Assembly: GCF_027924185.1 (NCBI RefSeq)
Contig: NZ_BRVO01000002.1
Coordinates: 310,001 to 374,000, forward strand
Direction of reading: 5' to 3'
DNA length: 64,000 nucleotides
Source: Neptunitalea lumnitzerae
GTDB lineage: Bacteria; Bacteroidota; Bacteroidia; Flavobacteriales; Flavobacteriaceae
Shown here: one piece after another, positions 8,683 to 18,494 of the stretch
Layout: each line of letters begins with the position of its first letter
How positions within the stretch are numbered: position 1 is the first letter of the stretch
The notes under the pieces: generated by a model
Databases searched by the model: none
What the model was told of the DNA's origin: nothing
What the model saw: the letters and a program-made list of their open reading frames with translations, nothing else
Position numbers and translations under genes: made by a program

Positions 8683-8793
8683 TATGGAAGAAGTCTTCGT
8701 ATTAAGAATTGGTTTTACCTAAAAAAGGTAGTAAGTGATCATGAAGAAATGAAATTGGAAGTAGGAGAGGTTATGGGCGGAGTTTGGAGTTAA
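8683..8793 (+). pseudogene. traN: traN relic (conjugative transposon)
   Basis: gaagaagtcttcgtattaag and the later part encoding LPKKVVSDHEEMKLEVGEVMGG match the 3' end of the fuller traN copy at 39385-40191. About 90 bp in the middle are missing and the ending differs. It is a dead fragment, and shows that a second transposon copy or part of one was once here. Confidence 0.65.
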
Positions 8794-8888
8794 TATTATA
8801 GCGTTTAAAATAGGTTATGTTAAAGTTTAAAGAGGTGGTAATTAGGTCTATTCTTTTATGAAAGATAAGATAGAATATATAATATCAG

Positions 8889-8918
8889 TATCTTTGATAC
8901 TATAATTTGATTGTATCA
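8889..8918 (+). promoter_or_regulatory. Decayed fic promoter/operator
   Basis: TATCTTTG (8889-8896) and an inverted repeat tttgatac...gtatcaaa correspond to the perfect operator in front of the intact fic gene at 54946-54976. Confidence 0.5.
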
Positions 8919-8919
8919 A

Positions 8920-9066
8920 ATGATACCAGGTTATACTTTTACTATAACAAGTAAAATTCTAAGGTTAGTCGCCGTTATTTCAGAGCAAATAGGAGAAGTA
9001 AAGGCAGCTCGGTTAATTAAACCGCTTACAGAGCTTCACAAGCGAAACAGAATAAAGACAATTTGA
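8920..9066 (+). pseudogene. Fic relic (N-terminal 48 codons)
   Basis: The ATG at 8920 opens a frame nearly identical in protein to the first 46 residues of the Fic protein at 54977 (ITSKILRLVA, ISEQIGEVKAARLIKP, KRNRIKTI), then a stop at 9064. It ends just before the inhibitory SxxxEG motif, so neither regulation nor catalysis remains. It is a truncated paralogue inside the accessory zone. Confidence 0.75.
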
Positions 9067-9171
9067 TTGTAGGCTTACCCAATTTCAGACATTACTAAAT
9101 TCGACATTTTTATATTAAGCATACTAACATATATTACTAAGGTTGGTATCACTTTTTAAAGTAGGTTAAAA

Positions 9172-9217
9172 GGCGTACCGTGGACTTATCATTCACGGCC
9201 GTCTACTCGATTGGCAA
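9172..9217. repeat. 3' cassette flank
   Basis: ggcgtaccgtggacttatca and the following bases to ttggcaac match 36071-36115 at nearly every position, and 7240-7272 more loosely. It contains a short stem (ccgtgga/ttcacgg with one wobble). It lies directly 3' of the minus-strand gene 9227-10489. Confidence 0.65.
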
Positions 9218-9226
9218 CTGGGTTTA

Positions 9227-10489
9227 TTAAAAGTTTAATCTATCGTGTGTAATTTTTTTCTGGCTAGAAAGGTATAATGAACCATAATATTCAAAAATAT
9301 GAATTTGATAAGGTAAATCTTTGATTAAATTTTCTTTGAATGGTTTGTAAGATTCAACTAATGATAATAGCTGTTCTTTAGTTACACCTATTTCATCATT
9401 AAGTTTTTTTCTTAGTTCCCATATTCTGTCAATTGGATTTGGGTGACTTTTCATTAATGATGAAGGTGGGAAAATGTATTCTTTTACACTTTTAAATAAA
9501 TCTAGCCATATAAAGAAGGTGAATGCTCCATTCGCTATTAAATTTCTTTCTTCATTTGGTATCTCAGGTTTCATAACTGAGTTGTAATCGGCTTCGAGTT
9601 CTCTTTTTTGGGAATAATTATAAAAAGGCGTGTTTTTATCAGTTGAAGTTACCTTTAAATAACCAAGAGAGGCTTGTTCTAAATGGTCTAAATAATGATG
9701 TGCAAATTCGTGACCAATTACAAACATCATCTGTCCATCCACCATACTCTCAATTTCTAAATGAAGCTCCTCAGGAATATCTCCTCGATTATCAAGTTCA
9801 AAATCAAGTGATTCAGTCCCTAACATTGTTCTAACAGCTATTAGAAAAGCATTGGATATATCTTGACTGTTTAAATTATATTGTGGTCCCAAATGAAAGA
9901 GATTCATATAGTATAAAAAATACCTTAAAGCAAAAGATATAACGATGATGTTGCCAAAATCTGTTTTCATACAGTATCCGTTGGCTTCTTTTAGATATAT
10001 TGTACCAAAGGATATTTCTTTGCATTTATTTTTCTCTGTATTAGGTAAAGTTTCAATATAATTATTAAAAAAACTTGAATCAAAATAGTTAGAAAAATTC
10101 CAATTAATAGAATTAGTCCGTATTTTTAAAAATACTCTTGTTAATCTTACGTCATCTGCGATTTGGTCTGCTCTATATTTTAAAAGAAAATCATCTGAAT
10201 TTTTAACATTAAATATTCGCTTGATTTCCGATTTATTACACATTGGATAATAAAACCTTTGCTCATCTGTGAGGTCTTCTACTTCAGATATTGGGATTCT
10301 TTCTAAGATTTGAATCAAAGTATTATTCTGTTTATCTATAATGTAATTGTCTTTTATGTTTTCAAAATCTGGATGTTTAGATAGGGCAGACTCAAGTTCA
10401 TCTAAGTATTCAGGTTTTAAATTTTCCAAAACCTCAGTATTTAAAATGAAATTTTTATCCTTTAATATTTCCTTAAATTTCTCTTTCAT
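9227..10489 (-). CDS. Gluzincin-type metalloprotease-like protein (HEFAHH)
   Basis: 420 aa, no signal peptide or membrane helix, so probably cytoplasmic. The zinc-protease signature H260-E261-x-x-H264 (VIGHEFAHHYLDHL) is followed about 33 residues later by E297-L-E-A-D301, matching the third ligand and aspartate arrangement of M48/ImmA-like gluzincins. The N-terminal 200 residues have no recognised domain. Flanked by the repeated 5' sequence (10505-10765) and 3' sequence (9172-9217), like other cassette-like genes here. The biological target is unknown; stress or mobile-element functions are possible for such orphan proteases. Confidence 0.65.
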   Translation of the reverse strand: MKEKFKEILKDKNFILNTEVLENLKPEYLDELESALSKHPDFENIKDNYIIDKQNNTLIQILERIPISEVEDLTDEQRFYYPMCNKSEIKRIFNVKNSDDFLLKYRADQIADDVRLTRVFLKIRTNSINWNFSNYFDSSFFNNYIETLPNTEKNKCKEISFGTIYLKEANGYCMKTDFGNIIVISFALRYFLYYMNLFHLGPQYNLNSQDISNAFLIAVRTMLGTESLDFELDNRGDIPEELHLEIESMVDGQMMFVIGHEFAHHYLDHLEQASLGYLKVTSTDKNTPFYNYSQKRELEADYNSVMKPEIPNEERNLIANGAFTFFIWLDLFKSVKEYIFPPSSLMKSHPNPIDRIWELRKKLNDEIGVTKEQLLSLVESYKPFKENLIKDLPYQIHIFEYYGSLYLSSQKKITHDRLNF

Positions 10490-10504
10490 TCTGATTTATA
10501 GGAT

Positions 10505-10765
10505 GTAGTGAGTATCATGTTGCCAACTCGTTATATAAAGTTAAATATACACAATATTGAACACTATTTTACTGATAATAGAGGTTTTGTTTTTATGTTA
10601 TAGAGTTATTTAAAACTTTAGATCCATTTCTAATTAGTTGCAGTATCCTTCCTTTTCGGTATTCAGGGGTACTTCTTCCCAACAGACTTGGTATTTCCTA
10701 TCAGGTATTCCGAAGCATTGCCTCTTTTTTGAAGATAGAAGAAAGAAACATCTATAAACATAAAA
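10505..10765. repeat. Repeated 5' cassette flank, long copy
   Basis: It starts with gttgccaactcgttatataa and continues with attaatatacacaat-type sequence, cttcttcccaacagacttgg and tttcctatcaggt, ending at catctataaacataaaacc. Homologous to 29480-29712, with the proximal part also at 38650-38760. It fills the gap between the protease gene and the regulator and has no coding frame. Confidence 0.55.
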
Positions 10766-10795
10766 CCTTCGTAAATTTATATCCACATAGAATTC

Positions 10796-13723
10796 TTATT
10801 CATGATTGTCATCTGTTGTTTCTTTTGTAGTTAACCCATTCAGAAAATCCGTTAAACTACTTTCTGAACGTAAATCTAGTTTTTTTCGTAAGCGATAGCG
10901 AGCTGTTTCAACGCCTCTGACAGAAATATTTAGTAATGGTGCAATTTCCTTATTGGTCAGCCCAGTTTTAATGAAAGCAGCTAGGCGTGTTTCCCTTACA
11001 CTTAGGTTACATCCTGTTTGTTTTAGGTTTTTAAAGAAATCTTGATGTACAGTTTCAAAGTTCTCTTCAAATACTTTTAAGTATTCTTCATCAATTCGAT
11101 GTTGATGTAGTTTACTAAAGATATCAGTGATTTTTTGTCTAGAGTTCTTTGTTTTTAAGGTGTCTCTTAATTCTCTTAACTCTATTTGTAATTCTGTAAA
11201 GAAGTTTTTTTTATTAACTAGCATCATTGTATAGGTAGCTAGTTCTTTACTTTTCTTGATAACATCTTGTTCTAAATGTTCGTTATCTTGTTGTATTTTT
11301 CTTTGGTGATTTTCAAGTTTTAATTGATTTACTTCTAGCTGTAATAATCGGTTTGTTTTTTGCTCGTGCTCTCGTGTTTTTTGATTTTCTCTTCTTATCT
11401 TTCGTTTAACAAGTATAATGACTAGGAATAATGAAGAGATTCCTAGTATAACATATAGAAAAAAGGCAAGTTTTGTTTGGTACCATTTTGGTAAAATAGT
11501 AAAAGTAAAACTAGCTGGGGTTGTTTGTATCCCCAGTGTATTACGTGCTCTAACTCTAAAGGTATAAGTTCCAGCGGGTAATAGATTGTACTCCTTAAAG
11601 GGCATCGATTGCCAATTAGACCAGCTCTTATCAATATTTTTTAGTTGATAGCTATAAAGGTTAGGGGTACTGTTAGGCATTTTGGGTACTGAAAACTCAA
11701 AATGTATAGAGGTAGTATTATTAGGGAGTTCGGTAATAGAATCTTTGGCCAGAGGGATACGTTTTGTGGTGTTAGCTGCTGTATACTGTATACCTGATAT
11801 AGAAATAGGAATTTCTTGTAAATCATTATTTTCATTAATCTCATATAGATACAAACCGGTATGAGTACCGATAAGTATATGCTTTTTACTAATAGGTAAT
11901 ATAGACTCCATCCCTCGATTAAAGGTTCCTTTTGTTTCAGAAAATATATCTTTATGTATTTGTGGAGTTTTACTAAAGGTTTCGAAATAACCTAATTCAT
12001 CATCTTGAATGACCCATGTTCTATCGTTTTCTTGTAAAATTTTGCGGGTATTTCTGGTAGTATCTACTATTTTATTTAATGCTTGAAAAGGTTTAAAACT
12101 GTTTGTTTCCTTTTTATAGTTGAAAATTCCGGTATTTGTTGTAAAAACAATTTGGTTATTCCATTTAAATACATTGATATTAAATGGCGAGTCTAATCCG
12201 TTAGAATCTGTAAAATGTGCTATTGCTGTGGCACGTTCTAAATTGCTATTAAGAGTAATACGGTATACTCCTTTGTATCCATGACACACCCAAAAAGTAT
12301 ACGGATCCTCGGCTTCTAGAATATCTCTAGAAGATTCATCAAAGCCTTTTATTTTGTTAGTAATATTCCAATTTCCATTTTCATAGTGTAATACATAAAT
12401 ACCGCTGTAATGACAGGCTAAATAATAGTTTTCCTTTTCTTTAACAGGTACAATTTTCCAAAAACTGTCTTTGTTACCTATTTTTGTAGCATCTCCATTA
12501 TGTATTCTAAATAGGCCTTTATCGTGTCCTACTATTAAGGTGTTATGAACATAATTTAAACTCCATGCTTGACCATCTAAACCTATAATAGGTTTAAACG
12601 ATTCGGGGGTTATGGTTTGGTGCAAGTTTGTTTTAGAATAATATACACCTTGATTCGTGGCTACATATAAAATGTTATTAATATAATGGATGTCATATAC
12701 TGAAGCTCCTGTAAAAATGGTAGTTTTAGGATTATTGAAGTCAATAAAATCTAATCCATTATCTAGTAAAACCCAAACATTATTCTGTGATGTTTGAAAC
12801 AGGTTTAATACCGTCTCTCCTTGTAAGTTTTGTATAGGTCTGGTAGAATTATTGTTGTTAAGAGATAATTGAATAGCACCGTCTCTTAGTGTACCTAATA
12901 ATAGAGTAGAAGGTGTTAAATTAGTACATGAAATAAGTTTAGATGTGTTAGCTGGTAATATATTTTTTGCAGATGTTACCGTATGTGTTTGTAAGTTATA
13001 TTGAAGTAGTTGTCCATTTTCAGTAAGAATGTGGATAGTATTCTTAACAATAGAACCATCAATACTTATAATGGATTCATTTTGATACGCTGATGCTGCT
13101 AATACCTGGGTAAGATGATTTGTCTTGAAGTTAACTTCATAAATACCATTATCTGCATCTACTACATAGTATGAATCGTTGGTTACAAAGCTTTTTAAAA
13201 ATGTATTGTTTGCAGGTATTTGCGTAAGGTTATTTTGATATAAAACAAAAATTTTTGTAAACGTTCTAAATATTAAATGCTCATTTAGTGAATGTGCTTG
13301 CCATATGTTTTCAAAATTAAAGTTATCAAGTTTGTAAGTCTCTTTAAGAGATTTAAAATTATAAGTTCCGTATTCATCCTTTTGAACAATTCCTAATTCG
13401 TTATAGCCACCAGCATAAATAGTACCATTAGCATCTTTAACCAAACTACGTACAGATGATGAGTTGGGTAGGACAACTGTATTCCAATGTACGCCATCAT
13501 AAATTAAAATACCATCATTATTACCAAAGTACATATTCCCTAAAGTATCTTCACATGCAGTCCAAAACTGTGTGTCCGATTCAAAGTCGGTTCTATTATA
13601 ATGTCTTATATCAGGTTGCTTGTACAATTTTTCAATGAGTGGTTGTGCTGAATTTGTGAGCTGACAATGACCAACAAAACTCATAAAACATAGAAAACAC
13701 CAATTGTAAATTTTTAATTTCAT
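10796..13723 (-). CDS. Transmembrane propeller / Y_Y_Y / LuxR-type transcriptional regulator of the PUL
   Basis: 975 aa. A signal peptide (to about 20) is followed by a beta-propeller of two-component-regulator type over about 40-640, with repeats such as DANGTIYAGGYNELGIV. A Y_Y_Y domain follows near 680-745 (YSYQLKNIDKSWSNW...PAGTYTFRVRARN). Then come one membrane helix (about 752-775), a coiled-coil stretch (about 780-835) and a C-terminal LuxR-type HTH (LSVRETRLAAFIKTGLTNKEIAPLLNISVRGVE). The family senses glycan fragments in the periplasm and binds DNA directly without a kinase domain. Divergent from susC at 14055, so very probably the local activator. Three TGAAGTA sites lie in between. 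Confidence 0.85.
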   Translation of the reverse strand: MKLKIYNWCFLCFMSFVGHCQLTNSAQPLIEKLYKQPDIRHYNRTDFESDTQFWTACEDTLGNMYFGNNDGILIYDGVHWNTVVLPNSSSVRSLVKDANGTIYAGGYNELGIVQKDEYGTYNFKSLKETYKLDNFNFENIWQAHSLNEHLIFRTFTKIFVLYQNNLTQIPANNTFLKSFVTNDSYYVVDADNGIYEVNFKTNHLTQVLAASAYQNESIISIDGSIVKNTIHILTENGQLLQYNLQTHTVTSAKNILPANTSKLISCTNLTPSTLLLGTLRDGAIQLSLNNNNSTRPIQNLQGETVLNLFQTSQNNVWVLLDNGLDFIDFNNPKTTIFTGASVYDIHYINNILYVATNQGVYYSKTNLHQTITPESFKPIIGLDGQAWSLNYVHNTLIVGHDKGLFRIHNGDATKIGNKDSFWKIVPVKEKENYYLACHYSGIYVLHYENGNWNITNKIKGFDESSRDILEAEDPYTFWVCHGYKGVYRITLNSNLERATAIAHFTDSNGLDSPFNINVFKWNNQIVFTTNTGIFNYKKETNSFKPFQALNKIVDTTRNTRKILQENDRTWVIQDDELGYFETFSKTPQIHKDIFSETKGTFNRGMESILPISKKHILIGTHTGLYLYEINENNDLQEIPISISGIQYTAANTTKRIPLAKDSITELPNNTTSIHFEFSVPKMPNSTPNLYSYQLKNIDKSWSNWQSMPFKEYNLLPAGTYTFRVRARNTLGIQTTPASFTFTILPKWYQTKLAFFLYVILGISSLFLVIILVKRKIRRENQKTREHEQKTNRLLQLEVNQLKLENHQRKIQQDNEHLEQDVIKKSKELATYTMMLVNKKNFFTELQIELRELRDTLKTKNSRQKITDIFSKLHQHRIDEEYLKVFEENFETVHQDFFKNLKQTGCNLSVRETRLAAFIKTGLTNKEIAPLLNISVRGVETARYRLRKKLDLRSESSLTDFLNGLTTKETTDDNHE

Positions 13724-13809
13724 GCTGTAATTATTGATATAAAACCATTTTAATCTGTTTATTTTACGGAAATACTATTGAAGAAGTTGCCAATATACTA
13801 CGTTTTTTT

Positions 13810-13907
13810 TACTTCATGCCTACAAAACTCTATTTTATTGTTTTATTTAAATACTTGTAAAACAGTGTTTTATTTTATTTTGAAGTAATTATGAAGTAGT
13901 TAATTAC
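13810..13907. promoter_or_regulatory. Candidate PUL regulator sites: TGAAGTA repeats
   Basis: tgaagtaatta (13881-13891) is followed directly by tgaagtagtta (13892-13902), a tandem repeat with one mismatch. TACTTCA, its inverse, lies at 13810-13816. A gtaatta/taattac inverted repeat spans 13885-13907. The 331-bp gap between the regulator and susC otherwise shows only AT-rich sequence and a near-consensus -7 box (tataatttg) about 90 bp before susC. Assignment to the regulator is inference. Confidence 0.4.
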
Positions 13908-14054
13908 AACGTTGGCGTAATTGAAGTGTAGCTATTCTGAATTCGAATGTGCCTTTATATTATAATTTGCACCTAGATAACAGTTAATAGTAGTTGTCTT
14001 TACTGAGAACGAAATTTTCTGAAATCAGAATCATTAAACAAATAAATAACTAAA

Positions 14055-16982
14055 ATGAGTTTGAATAAATTATTAATTTTCGCGTTGTTATGCGTCGGTT
14101 TTAAGGTATCGGCACAACAATCTGTAAAAGGTACAGTTACAGATTCTTCAGACGCACCCATACCCGGGGTTAATGTTACAGTTAAAGGAACTACTAATGG
14201 TGTAGCAACTGATTTTGATGGATTATTTGAAATTGTGGCATCTCCATCAGATACCTTAGTATTCTCTTACATTGGTTTTAAAACACAATATATTGCTGTA
14301 GGTGCACAAACTACTTTAAATATTCAGCTAAAAGATGATGCCCAAGCTTTAGATGAAGTAGTTGTAGTAGGTTATGGTACACAGAAAAAAGGTGATATCA
14401 CCGGTGCTGTTGGATTGGTTGATGCTGAAAGTTTCGAAAACAGACCTAAACAAGATTTAGGTTCGTTGATTCAAGGACAAGCTGCTGGTGTTACCGTAAT
14501 TAAAAGTTCAGGGAAACCTTCTTCAGGATTCGATATTAGAGTAAGAGGTACTAGCTCTATTGGTGCTAGTAGTAATCCACTTTATGTTATAGATGGTGTG
14601 CCTACAACAGATACACGTTCATTAAATCCTAGTGATATTGAAAGTATATCTGTACTAAAAGATGCTTCTTCTGCTGCCATATATGGTGCACAGGGTGCTA
14701 ATGGGGTTGTAATAATAACAACTAAAAAAGGTAAAACCGAAAAAGCCGTTGTCCAGTTAGATAGCTATGTTGGTTTTGCTGAAGTTTGGAAAACGTTGGA
14801 TGTTTTAAATTCTGAACAGTATAGAGACTTAATGACTGAAATGGGACGGTCTACAGATTGGAGTCAATACCCTTATAATACTGATTGGCAAAATAAGATT
14901 TTTGATACCGCTTTGTCTCAAAATTATCAACTATCGGTTTCAGGAAATAATGATGGCACTCAATATTATATTTCTGGAGGTTATATAAATCAGGAAGGTG
15001 TGGTACGTAGTTCACAAATGGAACGTTACAACTTTAAAGCCAATTTATCTAAAGAGGTAAATGATTGGTTAACAATCGGTACTAATTTCAATTATACACA
15101 TTACCATGATGTAGATGTAACAGATAATGCCGCCGTGAATCAAGGTGGTGTTTTATTGGGTGTTTTGGCTACACCGCCTAATATTACAGTATATAACGAA
15201 GATGGAACATTTACTAGTAACCCATTTCAAGATTGGGAAAATCCAGTATCTAGTACAGATGGTTCAGATAGAGGGTATAAGAACCAACGTTTGTTAGGTA
15301 ATATCTATACAGAGATTCAACTAATGGAAGGATTAAAATTTAGATCAAATTTTGGTATTGATTACAATTCAGATCGCTATGATTATTTTCTTGATCCTTT
15401 TAGAACTAGTTATGGTAGAGCAACTAATGGAATAAGTAGATACAATACTAATAATAATAACTATTTTATTTGGGACAATACTTTAAGTTATAATACCCTT
15501 ATAGGAAAGCATAAAATTGATGCACTTGTTGGTACAGTATATCAAAAAAATCGATGGGAGTATAGCAATATCGAAACACGTAACTTTGCAAGCTCTGAAA
15601 TACCTACACCAAGTGCTGGTTCAGAAATAATTACTGCTACGGCAGGTAAAAGTGAAAAAGCAAATGCTTCCTATATAGGTCGTGTTTCTTATGACTTTGA
15701 CAATAAGTATTTAGTTACAGCTAACTTTAGGGCAGATGGTTCTAGTAATTTCGGACCAAATAAACGTTGGGGATATTTCCCATCATTTTCTGCTGGTTGG
15801 AGAATTTCTCAAGAAACTTTTTTAGAGCAGGTAGAATCAATATCTGAATTAAAGCTAAGAGCTGGTTGGGGTATTGTTGGTAATGACAATATTAATACAT
15901 ACCAGTATTTAGCAACTGTTGGTAGTGGAGGTAATTATCCTATTGGAGGTACTATTATGCCAGGTACCTATCCTGCTTCTATAGCAAATAACGATTTAAA
16001 ATGGGAAGAATCTGAACAATTAAACCTTGGACTAGATTTGAGTCTTTTTGATAGTAAAATTAAGTTTTCAGTAGATGCCTATATTAAAAAGAATAACGAT
16101 TTGCTATTGAATGCCCCTTTACCAACGGCTACCGGGTTTTCAAATGCTATTCAAAACGTAGGTAAAGTAGAGAATAAAGGGTTAGAGTTTCAGTTAAATA
16201 CTGTAAACTATTCAAATGAAGACTTCTCATGGACAACTTCTGCTAATGTAACAATTAACAGAAATGAAGTTAAAAATATTGTTGGACAAGAATTGTTTAA
16301 TGGTAATGTAGCTAGTAGAGGAGAAGTAAGTTTAGTGAGAGAAGGAGAACCATTAGGAATTTTTTATGGTTACGTTTGGGGAGGAGTAGATCCGCAAACA
16401 GGAAATGCCTATTATGTAGATAGTAATGGGGAATCAACCTTTACTCCAACCGCAGATGATCGCAGAATTATAGGAGATGCAAATCCTGATTTTACTTATA
16501 GTTTGGGTAATACAGTAACTTATAAAAACTTCAGCTTGAACATATTTCTGCAAGGCTCACAAGGTAATGATATATTTAATGCTACCCGCATCAATATGGA
16601 GGGTATGACGGACTCTAAGAATCAACTAGCAACGGTACTTAACCGTTGGAAAAATCCAGGAGATATTACAGCTATACCGAGAGTATCAGAAGGAAATACT
16701 GATAACTCCAGAATATCAACTCGTTTCGTTGAAGATGGTTCTTATTTACGTTTTAAAGCAGTTACCTTAAGCTATAACCTACCTACTAAAGTACTTGATT
16801 ATTTGTCTATAAGTAGCGTAAAACTTTATGTAACTGGTGAAAATCTATTAACAATTACAGACTATTCAGGTTTTGATCCTGAAGTTAATGCCTTTGGAGG
16901 TAACAATACAGTACAAGGGGTAGATTTTGGTACATACCCGCAAACGAGAAACATTATAATGGGGTTAAACGTAACATTCTAA
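14055..16982 (+). CDS. SusC-like TonB-dependent outer-membrane glycan transporter
   Basis: 975 aa. Signal peptide 1-20 (ending VSAQ), then a carboxypeptidase-regulatory-like domain (VKGTVTDSSDAPIPGVNV), a TonB box region (DEVVVVGYGTQKKGDITGAV), a plug domain with the SusC signature VRVRGTSSIGAS-type stretch (DIRVRGTSSIG, NPLYVIDGVP), and a 22-strand barrel ending in the aromatic residue F. Imports oligosaccharides across the outer membrane with the SusD partner, powered by TonB. First gene of the PUL operon; the next start is 12 bp downstream. A start at 14055 gives a normal signal peptide. Confidence 0.95.
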   Translation: MSLNKLLIFALLCVGFKVSAQQSVKGTVTDSSDAPIPGVNVTVKGTTNGVATDFDGLFEIVASPSDTLVFSYIGFKTQYIAVGAQTTLNIQLKDDAQALDEVVVVGYGTQKKGDITGAVGLVDAESFENRPKQDLGSLIQGQAAGVTVIKSSGKPSSGFDIRVRGTSSIGASSNPLYVIDGVPTTDTRSLNPSDIESISVLKDASSAAIYGAQGANGVVIITTKKGKTEKAVVQLDSYVGFAEVWKTLDVLNSEQYRDLMTEMGRSTDWSQYPYNTDWQNKIFDTALSQNYQLSVSGNNDGTQYYISGGYINQEGVVRSSQMERYNFKANLSKEVNDWLTIGTNFNYTHYHDVDVTDNAAVNQGGVLLGVLATPPNITVYNEDGTFTSNPFQDWENPVSSTDGSDRGYKNQRLLGNIYTEIQLMEGLKFRSNFGIDYNSDRYDYFLDPFRTSYGRATNGISRYNTNNNNYFIWDNTLSYNTLIGKHKIDALVGTVYQKNRWEYSNIETRNFASSEIPTPSAGSEIITATAGKSEKANASYIGRVSYDFDNKYLVTANFRADGSSNFGPNKRWGYFPSFSAGWRISQETFLEQVESISELKLRAGWGIVGNDNINTYQYLATVGSGGNYPIGGTIMPGTYPASIANNDLKWEESEQLNLGLDLSLFDSKIKFSVDAYIKKNNDLLLNAPLPTATGFSNAIQNVGKVENKGLEFQLNTVNYSNEDFSWTTSANVTINRNEVKNIVGQELFNGNVASRGEVSLVREGEPLGIFYGYVWGGVDPQTGNAYYVDSNGESTFTPTADDRRIIGDANPDFTYSLGNTVTYKNFSLNIFLQGSQGNDIFNATRINMEGMTDSKNQLATVLNRWKNPGDITAIPRVSEGNTDNSRISTRFVEDGSYLRFKAVTLSYNLPTKVLDYLSISSVKLYVTGENLLTITDYSGFDPEVNAFGGNNTVQGVDFGTYPQTRNIIMGLNVTF

Positions 16983-16994
16983 ATAAGGAAAGCA

Positions 16995-18482
16995 ATGAAA
17001 CAGTATAGTAAAATAACCAAATATGCATTAATGGCAACGCTTGCTTTTAGTATGTCATGTAATGACCAATTGGATTTGCAACCAATATCACAAGAAACAG
17101 CAGATAATGCTTATAGCACAGCTTCTCAAATTGAAGCAGCACTTACTGGTGTTTATGAATCTTTTCAGTCTTCTCAGTATTATGCTTGGGATCATATTAT
17201 TTTTCAGGATACCCGTTCAGACAATACGTATGCTGGAGGAGATAATACAGAAATTTTTGAATTTGACAATATAGATGTAAATACTACCAATAGTCGTGTT
17301 ATGTCTGCTTGGTCTTCTATATACAATGCTATTTCTAAAGCTAATTTGGTGATTGAAAGAGCTCCGTTAGTATCAGAAGGAATTTCTGATGAGCGTAAAC
17401 AACAAATAGTTGGAGAGGCTTTGTTTTTAAGAGCTTATCATTATTATAACTTAGTGAAATATTTTGGAGGAGTACCACTGCATACAGAGTTTATAAGTAG
17501 TACAGATCCATCTGAAACAAGAAAATCGAGAAATACAGTAGCTGAAGTTTATGCGCAAATTATCAATGACTTAAATGAAGCAGCTAACTACTTGCCTGAT
17601 ACTTACGGTAGCGATGATAGTGTAAACAAAGCCAGAGCAACTAAAGGAGCTGTTAATGCTCTATTAACTAAGGTATATGCTCAAATGCCTAATCCAGATT
17701 ATAATGCTGTATTAACACACGCAAATGCTGTAATTAATAGTCCTGCCGGATATACTTTATTAAGCAACTATGACGAATTATTTGATGGTAATCATCAAAA
17801 TAATTCTGAGTCAATCTTAGAAGTACAGTACTTGGGAGGTACCGAAGGAAATTGGGCGCCGCAAATGCACTTACCTCCATCTTTAAGTGGAGATACCTGG
17901 AGGAAGTTTACCACACCTTCACAAGATTTGGTAAATGCTTTTGATAACGAAGGGGATGTGGTTAGAAAAAATGCTGCTATTTTATTTGAAACCGTTAGTT
18001 GGGTAGATGAGTACTGGGGAAATACCCCAGGTAGTAGTATTCCTTTTGCTTATAAATGGCGTAATGCAGGTTCATGGGCTAGTGATGATAATGAATATAT
18101 CTTCCGTTTGGCTGATATTATACTATTAAAAGCAGAGGCACAGAATGAATTAGGACAAATTAGTGATGCTGCTACAACGGTAAATCAAATTAGAGCTAGA
18201 GTTGAATTACCTGATTTAACAGCTGCTGAAACAGCTTCACAAGACGCTATGAGAGCTGCTATATTAAAGGAGCGAAGATTGGAATTAGCTATGGAATCTA
18301 AACGTTGGGATGATTTAGTACGATATGGTGTAGTTGTGCAAACTATGAATAACATTACTGATATAGATTTACGTACAGGTCAACCTGTAAATTACGGAAT
18401 GACAGAGAATGATATTTTATTACCAATTCCCCAAAATGAGATAAATAGAAACCCGAATTTAACACAGAATCCAGGTTATTAA
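16995..18482 (+). CDS. SusD/RagB-family surface glycan-binding lipoprotein
   Basis: 495 aa. Lipobox LAFSMSC with lipidated Cys22, then the NAYSTASQIEAALTGVYESF start of the SusD TPR fold. Internal NQIRARVELPDL and LAMESKRWDDLVRYG are characteristic of the family. Forms the lid of the SusC transporter on the cell surface and delivers oligosaccharides. 12 bp from both susC and the following GH30, one transcript. Confidence 0.95.
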   Translation: MKQYSKITKYALMATLAFSMSCNDQLDLQPISQETADNAYSTASQIEAALTGVYESFQSSQYYAWDHIIFQDTRSDNTYAGGDNTEIFEFDNIDVNTTNSRVMSAWSSIYNAISKANLVIERAPLVSEGISDERKQQIVGEALFLRAYHYYNLVKYFGGVPLHTEFISSTDPSETRKSRNTVAEVYAQIINDLNEAANYLPDTYGSDDSVNKARATKGAVNALLTKVYAQMPNPDYNAVLTHANAVINSPAGYTLLSNYDELFDGNHQNNSESILEVQYLGGTEGNWAPQMHLPPSLSGDTWRKFTTPSQDLVNAFDNEGDVVRKNAAILFETVSWVDEYWGNTPGSSIPFAYKWRNAGSWASDDNEYIFRLADIILLKAEAQNELGQISDAATTVNQIRARVELPDLTAAETASQDAMRAAILKERRLELAMESKRWDDLVRYGVVVQTMNNITDIDLRTGQPVNYGMTENDILLPIPQNEINRNPNLTQNPGY

Positions 18483-18494
18483 AATAGATTACAA

